64,000 nt of DNA from Cognataquiflexum nitidum (GTDB lineage: Bacteria; Bacteroidota; Bacteroidia; Cytophagales; Cyclobacteriaceae), in contig NZ_JAKZAM010000001.1 in the NCBI RefSeq assembly GCF_022538055.1, positions 186,001 through 250,000 on the forward strand, in the 5' to 3' direction. A program made the translations under genes and the position numbers. The notes below the pieces were generated by a model. That model was not told where the DNA came from. It ran no database searches and saw only the letters and a program-made list of their open reading frames with translations. Shown here piece after piece: positions 18,057-26,899 of the stretch. Every line of letters begins with the position of its first letter. Position 1 is the stretch's first letter.

Positions 18057-18614
18057 ATGGCTTTCACTTATAAAAGAATCATTACATACTTTTTCAGGGG
18101 ACTGTTATTTGTGGTTCCTATTGCGCTTACGGTTTATGTGATTTATTTGATCATTCAGTTTTTAGATGGTATCCTGCCCATCCCTATTCCTGGACTTGGA
18201 ATCTTGATAATGCTTTCTTTCATCACTTTCATTGGGTTTTTGGCTAGTATTTTTATTACCAAACCTCTCTTTGATATTTTTGAAAAGTGGGTATTTAAAA
18301 TTCCATTGATCAATATATTGTATACAAGCATCAAGGACCTGATGTCAGCTTTTGTAGGCGATAAAAAGAAATTCAATATTCCGGTGATTGTGAAGTTGTC
18401 TGAAGGAATGTCTCGATTGGGTTTTATCACGCAGGATAACTTGACGATTTTGGAAGAGGAGAATCTTGTCGCCATTTATTTCCCTCATAGTTATAATTTC
18501 TCAGGTAACCTTTATTTGGTCCCGAGAGATAATGTCCGGATCTTAAAAAATGTAAAGAGTGCAGATATCATGAAAATGATAGTCTCTGGTGGAGTTTCTC
18601 CTTTGCATGATTGA
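18057..18614 (+). CDS. DUF502 family membrane protein
   Basis: The open frame extends upstream to 17979, but those residues come from intergenic sequence and the nqr terminator region. The ATG at 18057 gives MAFTYKRIITYFFRGLLFVVPIALTVYVI, the normal DUF502 beginning. Two TM helices (about residues 11-32 and 45-70) are followed by a soluble domain with IPLINILYTSIKDLMSAF and YNFSGNLYLVPRDNV. 185 residues. Molecular role unknown. Confidence 0.88.
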   Translation: MAFTYKRIITYFFRGLLFVVPIALTVYVIYLIIQFLDGILPIPIPGLGILIMLSFITFIGFLASIFITKPLFDIFEKWVFKIPLINILYTSIKDLMSAFVGDKKKFNIPVIVKLSEGMSRLGFITQDNLTILEEENLVAIYFPHSYNFSGNLYLVPRDNVRILKNVKSADIMKMIVSGGVSPLHD

Positions 18615-18723
18615 TGGGAAGAATATCCTGCCAATCATATTAGATTAAACCATTCCGTCAATTTTCTTGAAACAGAGATAACTATTTATATTATATTTCC
18701 CTAAAACCATTTACCACTATATC

Positions 18724-19350
18724 ATGAATAAACTATTTGTAATCCTGTTCTTACTATCCACTTCTACTTTTTCCTTTGGACAAAAAGACGGATGGATTTC
18801 TCTATTCAATGGCAAAAATCTTGATGGTTGGAAGGTCTCAGAAAACCCGTCTTCCTTCAATGTGGTCGATGGAGAAATCAAAATCGACGGTCCACGCGCA
18901 CACGCATTCTATGTTGGCGATGTCAATAATGGAGAATTCAAGAATTTTGAATTTATCGCCGAGGTAAAAACTATGCCTAAAGCCAATTCTGGGATATTTT
19001 TCCATACCATTTATCAAGAAACAGGATGGCCTAACAAAGGCTATGAAGTTCAGGTAAACCAAACCCACAGTGACTGGAGAAAAACAGGAAGTTTGTATTC
19101 ATTCAATGATGTGAAAGAAGTCTATGTCAAAGATGGTGAATGGTACACCGAACACATTATCGTCAAAGGAGACCATGTCACTGTAAAAATCAATGGAAAA
19201 ACCGTGATGGAATACATTGAGTCAGAAGATAAAAACCGCCCTGCCAATGCCGGTGAGAAGAGAATAGATAAGGGAACATTTGCACTTCAGGCACATGACC
19301 CCGAAAGCGTGATTTATTATAGGAATATTAGAGTTAAAGTGCTTGATTAA
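18724..19350 (+). CDS. Secreted DUF1080 (3-keto-disaccharide hydrolase-like) protein
   Basis: Signal peptide MNKLFVILFLLSTSTFSFGQ, then a single DUF1080/LamG-like beta-sandwich beginning ISLFNGKNLDGWKV. The family includes 3-keto-glucoside hydrolases and many carbohydrate-associated proteins of Bacteroidota; activity here is inferred only from family. The central GIFFHTIYQETGWPNKGYEVQVN is typical. The stop codon overlaps the convergent selD stop by four bases, so transcription from the two strands must meet here. Confidence 0.85.
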   Translation: MNKLFVILFLLSTSTFSFGQKDGWISLFNGKNLDGWKVSENPSSFNVVDGEIKIDGPRAHAFYVGDVNNGEFKNFEFIAEVKTMPKANSGIFFHTIYQETGWPNKGYEVQVNQTHSDWRKTGSLYSFNDVKEVYVKDGEWYTEHIIVKGDHVTVKINGKTVMEYIESEDKNRPANAGEKRIDKGTFALQAHDPESVIYYRNIRVKVLD

Positions 19351-20387
19351 ATTACTTTGACTTTTATGGCTGATTGGGCATTAAACTCCCCGATCAGCCA
19401 TGCTTTTTGCTGGTGTTTTTCCAGTTTGGCTTCAAAATCTTTTTGGGATTTTGGATCGACCGCTACCATCAATCCTCCGTTTGTCTGTGGATCGCAGAAC
19501 TTGACCAATTCCATTCCGACGATCCCTTCTGATTTGCTGCTGTAGGCATTCCAATTCCTGTATGTATTGTCAGGAAATACAAACTGGGAAATATATTCAG
19601 ATACGCCATCGATCAGAGGAAGACTAGAACCCTGAATGATAGCAGTGAGTCCTGCACCTTCAGCCATCTCCACCAAATGTCCCAATAGACCAAATCCTGT
19701 CACATCTGTCATGGCATGTATATAATCCAATAGCCCGAAATCCTTGCCAATAGAGTTGATTTGGGTAGCATAGAGGATCATATTGGCATAATCATCCGGT
19801 TTGATCTTGTCCCTTTTCAGAGCGGTTGCCAACACACCTATCCCTAAGGGCTTGGTGATGTAAATCAGGTCTCCCGCCTGTGCACCTTTGTTGGTTTTAA
19901 TGTTGCTGGGGTGAATGATTCCATTGACTGAGAGTCCAAAAATGGGGTCTTTTGCCGCAATGCTGTGTCCACCTGCCAAAGGTATTCCTACCAAATGGCA
20001 CATCTCACGCCCTCCTTCTAATACTTCACCTGCTAAAAGTGGGTCTATTTTTTCCACTGGCCAACTCAGGATAGCATTTGCAAAAAGAGGTTTCCCCCCC
20101 ATGGCATATACATCCGATAAAGCATTTGCTGCTGCAATTCTACCAAAATCATACGCATCATCTACAATCGGGGTGAAAAAGTCAACTGTGTTGATCATGG
20201 CAATGGTTTCGCTGACCTGATATACAGCGGCATCGTCTTTCGATGAGTTTCCCACCAATAGTTGGGTATCTACCAAATCCACTGACTTCCTATTGGAGAG
20301 GATGCTGTCCAAAACTGCAGGTGCAATCTTGCAGCCGCATCCTGAACCTTCACTGAATTGCGTTAACCTGATAGTTTGTTTTTCCAT
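19347..20387 (-). CDS. selD: Selenide, water dikinase
   Basis: Makes selenophosphate from selenide and ATP. The N-terminal motif SEGSGCGCKIAP has the catalytic Cys at 17 and Lys at 20, the same spacing as E. coli SelD, so this is a cysteine form. The Gly-rich and Asp-containing ATP site DVYAMGGKPLFANAIL and GLLGHLVEMAEGAGL are present. 346 residues. Its start overlaps the end of mnmH by 25 bases, tying it to tRNA 2-selenouridine synthesis; no selA, selB or selC is seen. Confidence 0.95.
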   Translation of the reverse strand: MEKQTIRLTQFSEGSGCGCKIAPAVLDSILSNRKSVDLVDTQLLVGNSSKDDAAVYQVSETIAMINTVDFFTPIVDDAYDFGRIAAANALSDVYAMGGKPLFANAILSWPVEKIDPLLAGEVLEGGREMCHLVGIPLAGGHSIAAKDPIFGLSVNGIIHPSNIKTNKGAQAGDLIYITKPLGIGVLATALKRDKIKPDDYANMILYATQINSIGKDFGLLDYIHAMTDVTGFGLLGHLVEMAEGAGLTAIIQGSSLPLIDGVSEYISQFVFPDNTYRNWNAYSSKSEGIVGMELVKFCDPQTNGGLMVAVDPKSQKDFEAKLEKHQQKAWLIGEFNAQSAIKVKVI

Positions 20388-21424
20388 TGGATGATGTTTT
20401 TTATAGCTAAAAGCTGTTGGACAGATTCTTTTAAATCGGTGTTAGTCAGGTTTAATTGGAATGTTTGGTCTCTTTTATGTTTATGGTTTTCAAGTTCATA
20501 GCCATAAGTTTTGTCATAGTACACGAGCATGTTTGCAATCCAAGAAGAATGGCGATGTTCAATGATATCTTCTACAGCATCGGATGTCCTTTTTCCTCCC
20601 AATTTTTTTTGAAGCCTTTTTACAGCTTCTAATAGTTCATTTTGAGGCAAGACAGCATATTCTTCAACAATATGGCTGATTCTTTCTGGTTCTGATTTGA
20701 TAATTTCTATCAGAGGGGAAGCTATGATATTGGCATAGAGTTCATCTGCAAGATTCACTTTTCCAATTCTCCGGCTTTCATTTTCTATCCATATTTTTTC
20801 TGAAAGTGGGATTTTGAAAAATTCTTCAGCAAGCAAATTTTCAAAATGTTCTATGCTTGGTTGGGGAAGCTGACCTATTCCTCCAAAGGAAGAACCTTTA
20901 TGTTTGGCCAAATCTTCCAGGTCAATAACGGATTCTCCCATTTTTTTTAGCCCCTGAAGCAAAACTGTTTTTCCGACGCCTGTTTTTCCGCCCAACACGA
21001 TGAAATCCCTTTTTGCCCGCACCGTTTCATAGGTTAGAGTGCGGTACGTTTTGTAGCCCCCTTTCAATCTGAGGATTTCAAATCCTGCCATGCTAAGGAG
21101 CCAAGACATGATTTCACTTCTCATTCCTCCCCGCCAACAATAGGTTAGGATTCTTTTTTCAGGAAAAAGTAACAAAGCTTTTTGGATGATGGCATGGAAC
21201 CTAGGCCCGACGAGTTCGAAGCCCTTCAGCACGGCTTCCTGATTACCTTTTTGCTTGTAGATTGTGCCGACGATTTTCCTTTCTTCATTGTTTAGGATTG
21301 GAAGATTTGTTGACCCCGGAATATGTCCCTGCTCAAACTCCCCTTCACTACGGGCATCCAACGTTGGGATGCTTTCACGCAGTTCTAAAAATTGCTTAAG
21401 TTCGATCAGGGTTTCTTTCATCAA
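20363..21424 (-). CDS. mnmH: tRNA 2-selenouridine synthase
   Basis: Also called SelU/YbbB. Converts 2-thiouridine to 2-selenouridine at the wobble position of some tRNAs, using selenophosphate. An N-terminal rhodanese domain carries the active Cys (C96) in LTYCWRGGMRS, and a P-loop domain follows with GGKTGVGKT (about residues 145-153). 353 residues. It precedes and overlaps selD, so enzyme and selenophosphate supply are made together. A terminator for the upstream trxA lies just in front of it. Confidence 0.95.
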   Translation of the reverse strand: MMKETLIELKQFLELRESIPTLDARSEGEFEQGHIPGSTNLPILNNEERKIVGTIYKQKGNQEAVLKGFELVGPRFHAIIQKALLLFPEKRILTYCWRGGMRSEIMSWLLSMAGFEILRLKGGYKTYRTLTYETVRAKRDFIVLGGKTGVGKTVLLQGLKKMGESVIDLEDLAKHKGSSFGGIGQLPQPSIEHFENLLAEEFFKIPLSEKIWIENESRRIGKVNLADELYANIIASPLIEIIKSEPERISHIVEEYAVLPQNELLEAVKRLQKKLGGKRTSDAVEDIIEHRHSSWIANMLVYYDKTYGYELENHKHKRDQTFQLNLTNTDLKESVQQLLAIKNIIQWKNKLSG

Positions 21425-21446
21425 TTCATTTTACTCAAAAATAAAA

Positions 21447-21477
21447 ATAGCCACAAAGAACGAATCTCCGTGGCTAT
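21447..21477 (-). terminator. Terminator of trxA
   Basis: ATAGCCAC (21447-21454) pairs with GTGGCTAT (21470-21477) around a 15-base loop. On the minus strand the stem is followed by a T-rich tract, as expected for termination of trxA transcription before mnmH. Confidence 0.65.
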
Positions 21478-21497
21478 CAATTTAATTTTTATATCGA

Positions 21498-21818
21498 TTA
21501 TAGTTGTGCGTCCAGCTTTTGGGCTAAAACCGCCTTTGGAACTGCACCGACTTGTTTGTCTACTATTTTTCCATCTTTGAAGAAAAGAAGTGTAGGAATG
21601 CTTCTGATTCCAAGTTGAGATGCCACCATAGGATTTGTATCCACATCCACTTTTCCAATCACTGCTTTGCCTGCATAATCACCGGCGAGTTCTTCAACGA
21701 TCGGGCCGATCATTTTACACGGGCCACACCATTCTGCCCAAAAATCTACTAGAACAGGGTGCTCTGAATTGATTATTTCTTGAAAGTTTGCGTCAGTAAT
21801 TTCTATTGCTTTTGCCAT
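21498..21818 (-). CDS. trxA: Thioredoxin
   Basis: Small cytoplasmic dithiol reductase. DFWAEWCGPCKMIGP holds the redox pair C31/C34. GIRSIPTLLFFKDG has the cis-Pro after Ile, as in canonical thioredoxins. 106 residues, no signal peptide. It lies 200 bases downstream of dnaE on the same strand. A TATATTTG box on the minus strand (21857-21850), 31 bases before the start, suggests it has its own promoter. Confidence 0.95.
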   Translation of the reverse strand: MAKAIEITDANFQEIINSEHPVLVDFWAEWCGPCKMIGPIVEELAGDYAGKAVIGKVDVDTNPMVASQLGIRSIPTLLFFKDGKIVDKQVGAVPKAVLAQKLDAQL

Positions 21819-21849
21819 TGTATTATATTTTTGGATGTTTCTAATTTTT

Positions 21850-21857
21850 CAAATATA
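21850..21857 (-). promoter_or_regulatory. Candidate -7 box (TATATTTG) for trxA
   Basis: Read on the minus strand, this is a perfect TAnnTTTG match. No TTTG was found at the standard upstream distance. Confidence 0.4.
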
Positions 21858-21919
21858 CTTCTTAAGCACTTTAATTGTGAATAAGTTCCGAGCTAAAGCA
21901 AAAAAATATCCAACCTTTA

Positions 21920-21939
21920 AATCCTAAATACTTAGGATT
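21920..21939 (-). terminator. Weak hairpin after dnaE
   Basis: AATCCTAA (21920-21927) and TTAGGATT (21932-21939) form an 8-base AT-rich stem with a 4-base loop about 80 bases past the dnaE stop. Only short T runs follow, so its strength as a terminator is doubtful. Confidence 0.35.
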
Positions 21940-22017
21940 GAAATAAGGCCTGCTTTATTATTTCTTTTGAAAAATAATTGGAGAGGATCGTTCGTTTTAG
22001 TTTCATTTGTTTCAATT

Positions 22018-25000
22018 TCAGATAATTTGATACACTACTTCAGGAATCTGTCCTAGGTCTTTGATCATTTCATTGGAAGGATCTATGCTGTATTTTTTTG
22101 ACATCAGGTCTAAGGTGATATTTTCCCTCGTATCGATGACATTGATGTACAGTTTTGCTTCTCCTTTGTATTTTTGGGTGATTGCTTCAAGTTTTTCCAT
22201 CAGGTCAAAATTCAGGTCATCAAGGTCAATATTGACTCGCAGACCTTTAACCATTTTTCCCCTGACTTCACTTAAAAGCATCATGGAATTGATTTTGAAT
22301 TCATATTCATTTTCCTTCCATTTGTTGAGATGGGTTGACCCAGTCAGGTAAATAAACCAACCGGTCATGAAATATTCTTTGAACCGGATATAATCTTCTC
22401 CAAAAATAAAGAAGGTATGGGCTCCGTGATAATCTTCCATGGTGAGTGTACCAAATGGCTTTCCGGTTTTAGTAGTTCTATGTGCAAATGAAGTTACCGA
22501 ACCAGCGGCCTTGATTTCTCCTTTTTTTCGCAATGTTTCGATATCGTTGAATTCGGTCAAGGGGGTATTGGTAAAGGATTCAATTTCCACCCTAAACTGA
22601 TCCAATGGATGTCCGGAAATATAAAGTCCCACAACTTCCTTTTCAATATTGAGTTGCTGGAGCTGACTGAAAGGCTCCATCGGTGCCACGGAAGGAAGTG
22701 GAACTTCCATTCCTGTGCCTCCGCCAAAAAGACTCACCTGTGAACTATCGGCTTCCTGTTGTACTTTTTGGGCATATTTGGTGGCTTTTTCCAACACCGT
22801 CACATCTCCATCCAAAGCTTCGAGATACTGTCTTCTATGGTGTTCTCTGAAGCAATCAAAGCCACCTGCCATTGCCAATGCTTCTAACGTTTTCTTGTTT
22901 ACCGCACGCGAATTGACCCTTTTACAGAATTCAAAAATATTTTTGTAGGGTCCGGATTTTTCCCTTTCAGCGATTATTGTATCTACAGCCGCCCCTCCTG
23001 CACCTTTGATGGCAGCAAGACCAAATCGGATCTGACCTTCTTTGTTTACTGTAAAACCGTTATTGGATTCATTGATATCCGGTCCCAATACAGCGATGCC
23101 GGCACGCTTGCATTCCTCCATAAAGAATGTCACCTGCGTGATATCGTTCATATTGTTGCTGAGAACCGAAGCCATGTACTCTGCTGGGTAATGTGCTTTG
23201 AGGTATGCCGTCTGATAGGCAATCCAGGCGTAACAGGTAGAATGTGATTTGTTGAAAGCATAGGAGGCAAAGGCTTCCCAATCTTTCCATATTTTCTCCA
23301 GTTTTTTTGGATCATGACCCTTTGAGGAAGCCTGTTCCACAAATTTGGGTTTCATTTTATCCAAGACATCCTTTTGCTTTTTACCCATTGCCTTACGGAG
23401 TACGTCAGCTTCGCCTTTGGTAAATCCTGCCAATTTTTGAGAAAGCAACATGACCTGTTCCTGATAGACTGTGATACCATAAGTTTCCTCAAGGTATTCT
23501 TTCATGTCGTCCAAGTCATAGCTGATGGGTTCTGTGCCGTGCTTTCTTCGGATAAAACTCGGGATATATTCCAAAGGTCCCGGTCTATATAGTGCATTCA
23601 TCGCAATCAAATCAGCAAAAACGGTAGGCTTCAGTTCCCGCATATACTTCTGCATCCCGGCAGATTCGTATTGGAAGATGCCGACAGTTTCTCCTCTTTG
23701 AAAAAGCTCATAGGTCTTCACATCGTCTATCGGAAACTCATCCGGATCGAGGTCGATGCCATGCCTTTCTTTGACGATTTTGACAGCGTCTTTGATTAAG
23801 GTGAGGGTTTTCAATCCCAAGAAGTCCATTTTCAATAATCCGGCGCTTTCCACGACAGAGTTGTCAAACTGTGTGCAGACCATGTCCGAATCTTTGGCCA
23901 AAGCCACAGGAACGAAATTAGTAATATCTCCCGGTGTGATGATCACCCCACAGGCATGTATTCCGAGATTTCGCACCGAACCTTCCAAAACCGTTGCCTG
24001 CTTGATGGTTCGGGACAATTCATCCTGACCTTTGTAAATCCGGATCAGTTCATCCGCTTTGCCGATGTCCTCTCCGTTGTTTTTGAGTTTGTCAGCTAGT
24101 TTTGCCCGGTCGCTTGAAAGGTCAAAAAGCGCCTTTAGCTTGATATCGGGGACAAGTTTTGCCAGTTTATCGGCTTCAGCCAAAGGCAGGTTTAAAACCC
24201 TTGCGGTATCACGGATGGCCGATTTTGCAGCCATGGTACCGTAAGTGATGATCTGTGCGACCTGGTTTGAACCGTATTTGTTGATCACATAGTCGATGAC
24301 TTTTTGACGGCCTTCATCGTCAAAGTCAATATCAATATCTGGAAGGGAAACCCTGTCTGGATTGAGGAATCTTTCGAAGAGTAGGTCATACGCAATGGGA
24401 TCCACATTGGTAATCCCTGTACAGTAAGCAACTGCAGAACCCGCAGCCGAACCCCTTCCAGGACCAACTGAGACACCCATCTTTCTCGCCGCTCCTGTAA
24501 AATCTTGTACGATCAGGAAGTAACCCGGATAACCTGTTTTTTCGATCGTAGCCAATTCAAATTCCAGTCTTTCTCTGATTTCGTCAGTAAGGACAGGGTA
24601 GCGTTTCTTCGCACCTTCGTAAGTCAGAAATTTCAAATAAGCATTTTCTCCTCTCTTTCCTCCGTCTTCCTCATCCAAAGGATTTTTGAATTCCTCAGGA
24701 ATCTGGAAATTAGGAAGCAACACGTCCCTTTGGAGTTTGTAGGTTTCTATTTTTTCTACAATCTCATTTGTGCAGGCAATGGCTTCAGGAAGGTCAGCAA
24801 AGAGTTTTTTCATCTCCTCAGGACTTTTCAAGTAGAATTCGTCATTTGGGAATCCATATCGGAATTCACGACCGCGCTTGCCGATATATTTTTTTGGTTT
24901 TTCTACCAATTCCCCGTCTTTGACACAAAGCAAAATATCATGGGCTTTGGCATCATTCTTCTGGTTGTAATAAGTATTGTTTGCGGCGAAGTATTTGACT

Positions 25001-26304
25001 CCATATTTTTGAGCAAAGTGAAGGAGAACCTCATTTACTTTCTCCTCTTCAGGAATCCCGTGACGATTGAGCTCTACATAAAAGTCTTCTCCAAATTGCT
25101 CCTTCCACCAGACAAAAGCTTCCTCGGCCTGCGTATCACCCACATTCAAAATCAGGTATGGAATCTCTCCCCAAAGTCCTCCCGTGGTAGCGATAAGGTC
25201 TGATTTGTACTCGACTAATACTTCCCTGTCAATTCTAGGGACATAATAATAACCCTGGATATTGGCGTAGGAGGCAAGTTTGGCGAGGTTATGATACCCT
25301 TTTTTGTTTTTTGCCAAGAGGACAGTCTGGTAACCGTCATCTTTTTGGCTTTTGTTATTTCGGTCCTTAGTCAGGTTAAATTCACAGCCAATGATGGGTT
25401 TGATTTCTTTTGCAAGTGCTTCTTTGACAAAGTTGAATGCCGCCATCATATTGCCGTGGTCAGTCATGGCGATGGCAGGCATTTTCATTTCCTTTGCAAG
25501 GGCGATCATAGCAGGAATCTCAGAGGTTGCCTGTAGGACAGAATATTGCGTGTGGACATGCAGGTGCGAAAAAGGCATGTCTGACATGACCGAGATATCG
25601 GCTGTTCCGGCAGCTTTTAGGACATCTTTGGCTGCGGTTTTTTGCTCATCTTTTGCATTAGCAAAGTTAGCCGCATCCAGGGTTGGTGCCTCATACATAA
25701 CTTCCGAAAACTGGATTCCCTTTTCCGGAGCAATTACTTTTTGGGTAATGAGACCAAAAAAACATTTGGCTGTAGCTGCTACGTCATAGGCTGCATCGTG
25801 GGCATCCTGAAATCCGTTGCCAAAAAGTTTTTGGTGCAATTCCGTCAAAGTCGGCCATTTGTATTTCCCTCCTTTTCCTCCCGGAAGCGCACAAAAATCC
25901 GTGGAAAGGTCTTTGGTATCCATTTCCTTCATGGACTGTAGCTTCATAGGTATTTGCTTTCGCAAAAACTCAGAACCCACCACATTGATATCAAAACCGA
26001 TGTTGTGACCTACGAGGTATTTGGCTTTTCCTACGTCCTCATGAAAAATTGCGAGCACCTTATCCAAAGCATGACCTTCTCTGGTAGCACGTTCGGTAGA
26101 AATGCCATGCACTTTTTCTGCATTGTAAGGAATGGTGAATCCTTCCGGTTTGACAATGTAATTATGATTGGAAAGGAGCTTGCCTTTGGCATCATGAAGC
26201 TGCCATGCCACCTGAACCAGCCTTGGCCAGTTGTCATCATCTGACATGGGGGCATTGTAACTTCTTGGTAATCCGGTGGTTTCGGTATCGAAAATAATGT
26301 ACAT
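22018..26304 (-). CDS. dnaE: DNA polymerase III alpha subunit with fused N-terminal DEDDh 3'-5' exonuclease
   Basis: Replicative polymerase. Residues 1-190 form a DnaQ-like proofreading exonuclease with the full DEDDh set: D6 and E8 (FDTETTG), D105 (HNIGFDINV), H169 and D174 (QDAHDAAYD). After a linker of about 50 residues the PHP domain starts at HLHVH (247-251). The polymerase palm has GPGRGSAAGS and PDIDIDFDD (655-663), with catalytic D656 and D658. The C-terminal OB region includes IKAAGSVTSFAHRTTKTGKPFGTL, broken here as GSVTSFAHR then KPFGTLTMED. At 1428 residues it is about 250 longer than a stand-alone DnaE, which the exonuclease accounts for. Confidence 0.95.
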   Translation of the reverse strand: MYIIFDTETTGLPRSYNAPMSDDDNWPRLVQVAWQLHDAKGKLLSNHNYIVKPEGFTIPYNAEKVHGISTERATREGHALDKVLAIFHEDVGKAKYLVGHNIGFDINVVGSEFLRKQIPMKLQSMKEMDTKDLSTDFCALPGGKGGKYKWPTLTELHQKLFGNGFQDAHDAAYDVAATAKCFFGLITQKVIAPEKGIQFSEVMYEAPTLDAANFANAKDEQKTAAKDVLKAAGTADISVMSDMPFSHLHVHTQYSVLQATSEIPAMIALAKEMKMPAIAMTDHGNMMAAFNFVKEALAKEIKPIIGCEFNLTKDRNNKSQKDDGYQTVLLAKNKKGYHNLAKLASYANIQGYYYVPRIDREVLVEYKSDLIATTGGLWGEIPYLILNVGDTQAEEAFVWWKEQFGEDFYVELNRHGIPEEEKVNEVLLHFAQKYGVKYFAANNTYYNQKNDAKAHDILLCVKDGELVEKPKKYIGKRGREFRYGFPNDEFYLKSPEEMKKLFADLPEAIACTNEIVEKIETYKLQRDVLLPNFQIPEEFKNPLDEEDGGKRGENAYLKFLTYEGAKKRYPVLTDEIRERLEFELATIEKTGYPGYFLIVQDFTGAARKMGVSVGPGRGSAAGSAVAYCTGITNVDPIAYDLLFERFLNPDRVSLPDIDIDFDDEGRQKVIDYVINKYGSNQVAQIITYGTMAAKSAIRDTARVLNLPLAEADKLAKLVPDIKLKALFDLSSDRAKLADKLKNNGEDIGKADELIRIYKGQDELSRTIKQATVLEGSVRNLGIHACGVIITPGDITNFVPVALAKDSDMVCTQFDNSVVESAGLLKMDFLGLKTLTLIKDAVKIVKERHGIDLDPDEFPIDDVKTYELFQRGETVGIFQYESAGMQKYMRELKPTVFADLIAMNALYRPGPLEYIPSFIRRKHGTEPISYDLDDMKEYLEETYGITVYQEQVMLLSQKLAGFTKGEADVLRKAMGKKQKDVLDKMKPKFVEQASSKGHDPKKLEKIWKDWEAFASYAFNKSHSTCYAWIAYQTAYLKAHYPAEYMASVLSNNMNDITQVTFFMEECKRAGIAVLGPDINESNNGFTVNKEGQIRFGLAAIKGAGGAAVDTIIAEREKSGPYKNIFEFCKRVNSRAVNKKTLEALAMAGGFDCFREHHRRQYLEALDGDVTVLEKATKYAQKVQQEADSSQVSLFGGGTGMEVPLPSVAPMEPFSQLQQLNIEKEVVGLYISGHPLDQFRVEIESFTNTPLTEFNDIETLRKKGEIKAAGSVTSFAHRTTKTGKPFGTLTMEDYHGAHTFFIFGEDYIRFKEYFMTGWFIYLTGSTHLNKWKENEYEFKINSMMLLSEVRGKMVKGLRVNIDLDDLNFDLMEKLEAITQKYKGEAKLYINVIDTRENITLDLMSKKYSIDPSNEMIKDLGQIPEVVYQII

Positions 26305-26447
26305 AAGTGCAATTCAAAATTGGATGGTCTAAAATAAGACATATCCTTGGGAGCTGCTATTTGAGTGGCGGAAATTGTCGGGATTTAATTTTAGATTTTC
26401 ACATTAAGCCATTTGAAATGGATAAGCTTTTTTGCTAAACTTAACCC

Positions 26448-26867
26448 ATGAAAAAATACAAGGCAAAAAAGGGAACAGGCATAAAAATCCTTTTGGCTTT
26501 ATCAATACTTTTTCCTGTTCTTGTTTATGTTTTTGAGAGTCAACTACCTCTAAATTTCTCCGTGATTTTTCTGCTTCTTTTAATTCCGATTTTAATGCTG
26601 AGTTGGGTTTACCTTAGCACCGATTATTGGATTGATAAGGGAAAACTTTTTTATAAATCAGCATTCTTAAAAGGTGATATAGATATCCTTCAAATTACTA
26701 GGATTACTAAAAATAAAACCATGTGGACCGGGGTCAAACCTGCGATGGCAGGCAAAGGACTTATCATAAAAATGAAATATGATGAAATTTATGTAGCTCC
26801 TGAAGTCAATGAGGAAATGATTGAAGATTTATTAAAAATCAATTCCGGAATTGAAGTTGTGGAATGA
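26448..26867 (+). CDS. PH-domain membrane protein (bacterial bPH/DUF1200-like)
   Basis: Two N-terminal hydrophobic helices (about residues 13-29 and 37-56) are followed by STDYWIDKGKLFYKSAFLKGDIDILQITRI and a small beta-rich domain ending in EVNEEMIEDLLKINSGIEVV. This matches the short bacterial PH-like proteins (DUF1200). Function unknown; membrane location inferred. Divergent from dnaE, and convergent with the AAA ATPase gene. Confidence 0.7.
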   Translation: MKKYKAKKGTGIKILLALSILFPVLVYVFESQLPLNFSVIFLLLLIPILMLSWVYLSTDYWIDKGKLFYKSAFLKGDIDILQITRITKNKTMWTGVKPAMAGKGLIIKMKYDEIYVAPEVNEEMIEDLLKINSGIEVVE

Positions 26868-26899
26868 AAACTTGCATCTTTCATGTTTTAATACCTTTC

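Noticed and set aside
24505..25203. 232-codon plus-strand frame opposite dnaE
   Set aside because: Lies wholly within conserved dnaE sequence and has no recognisable domain.
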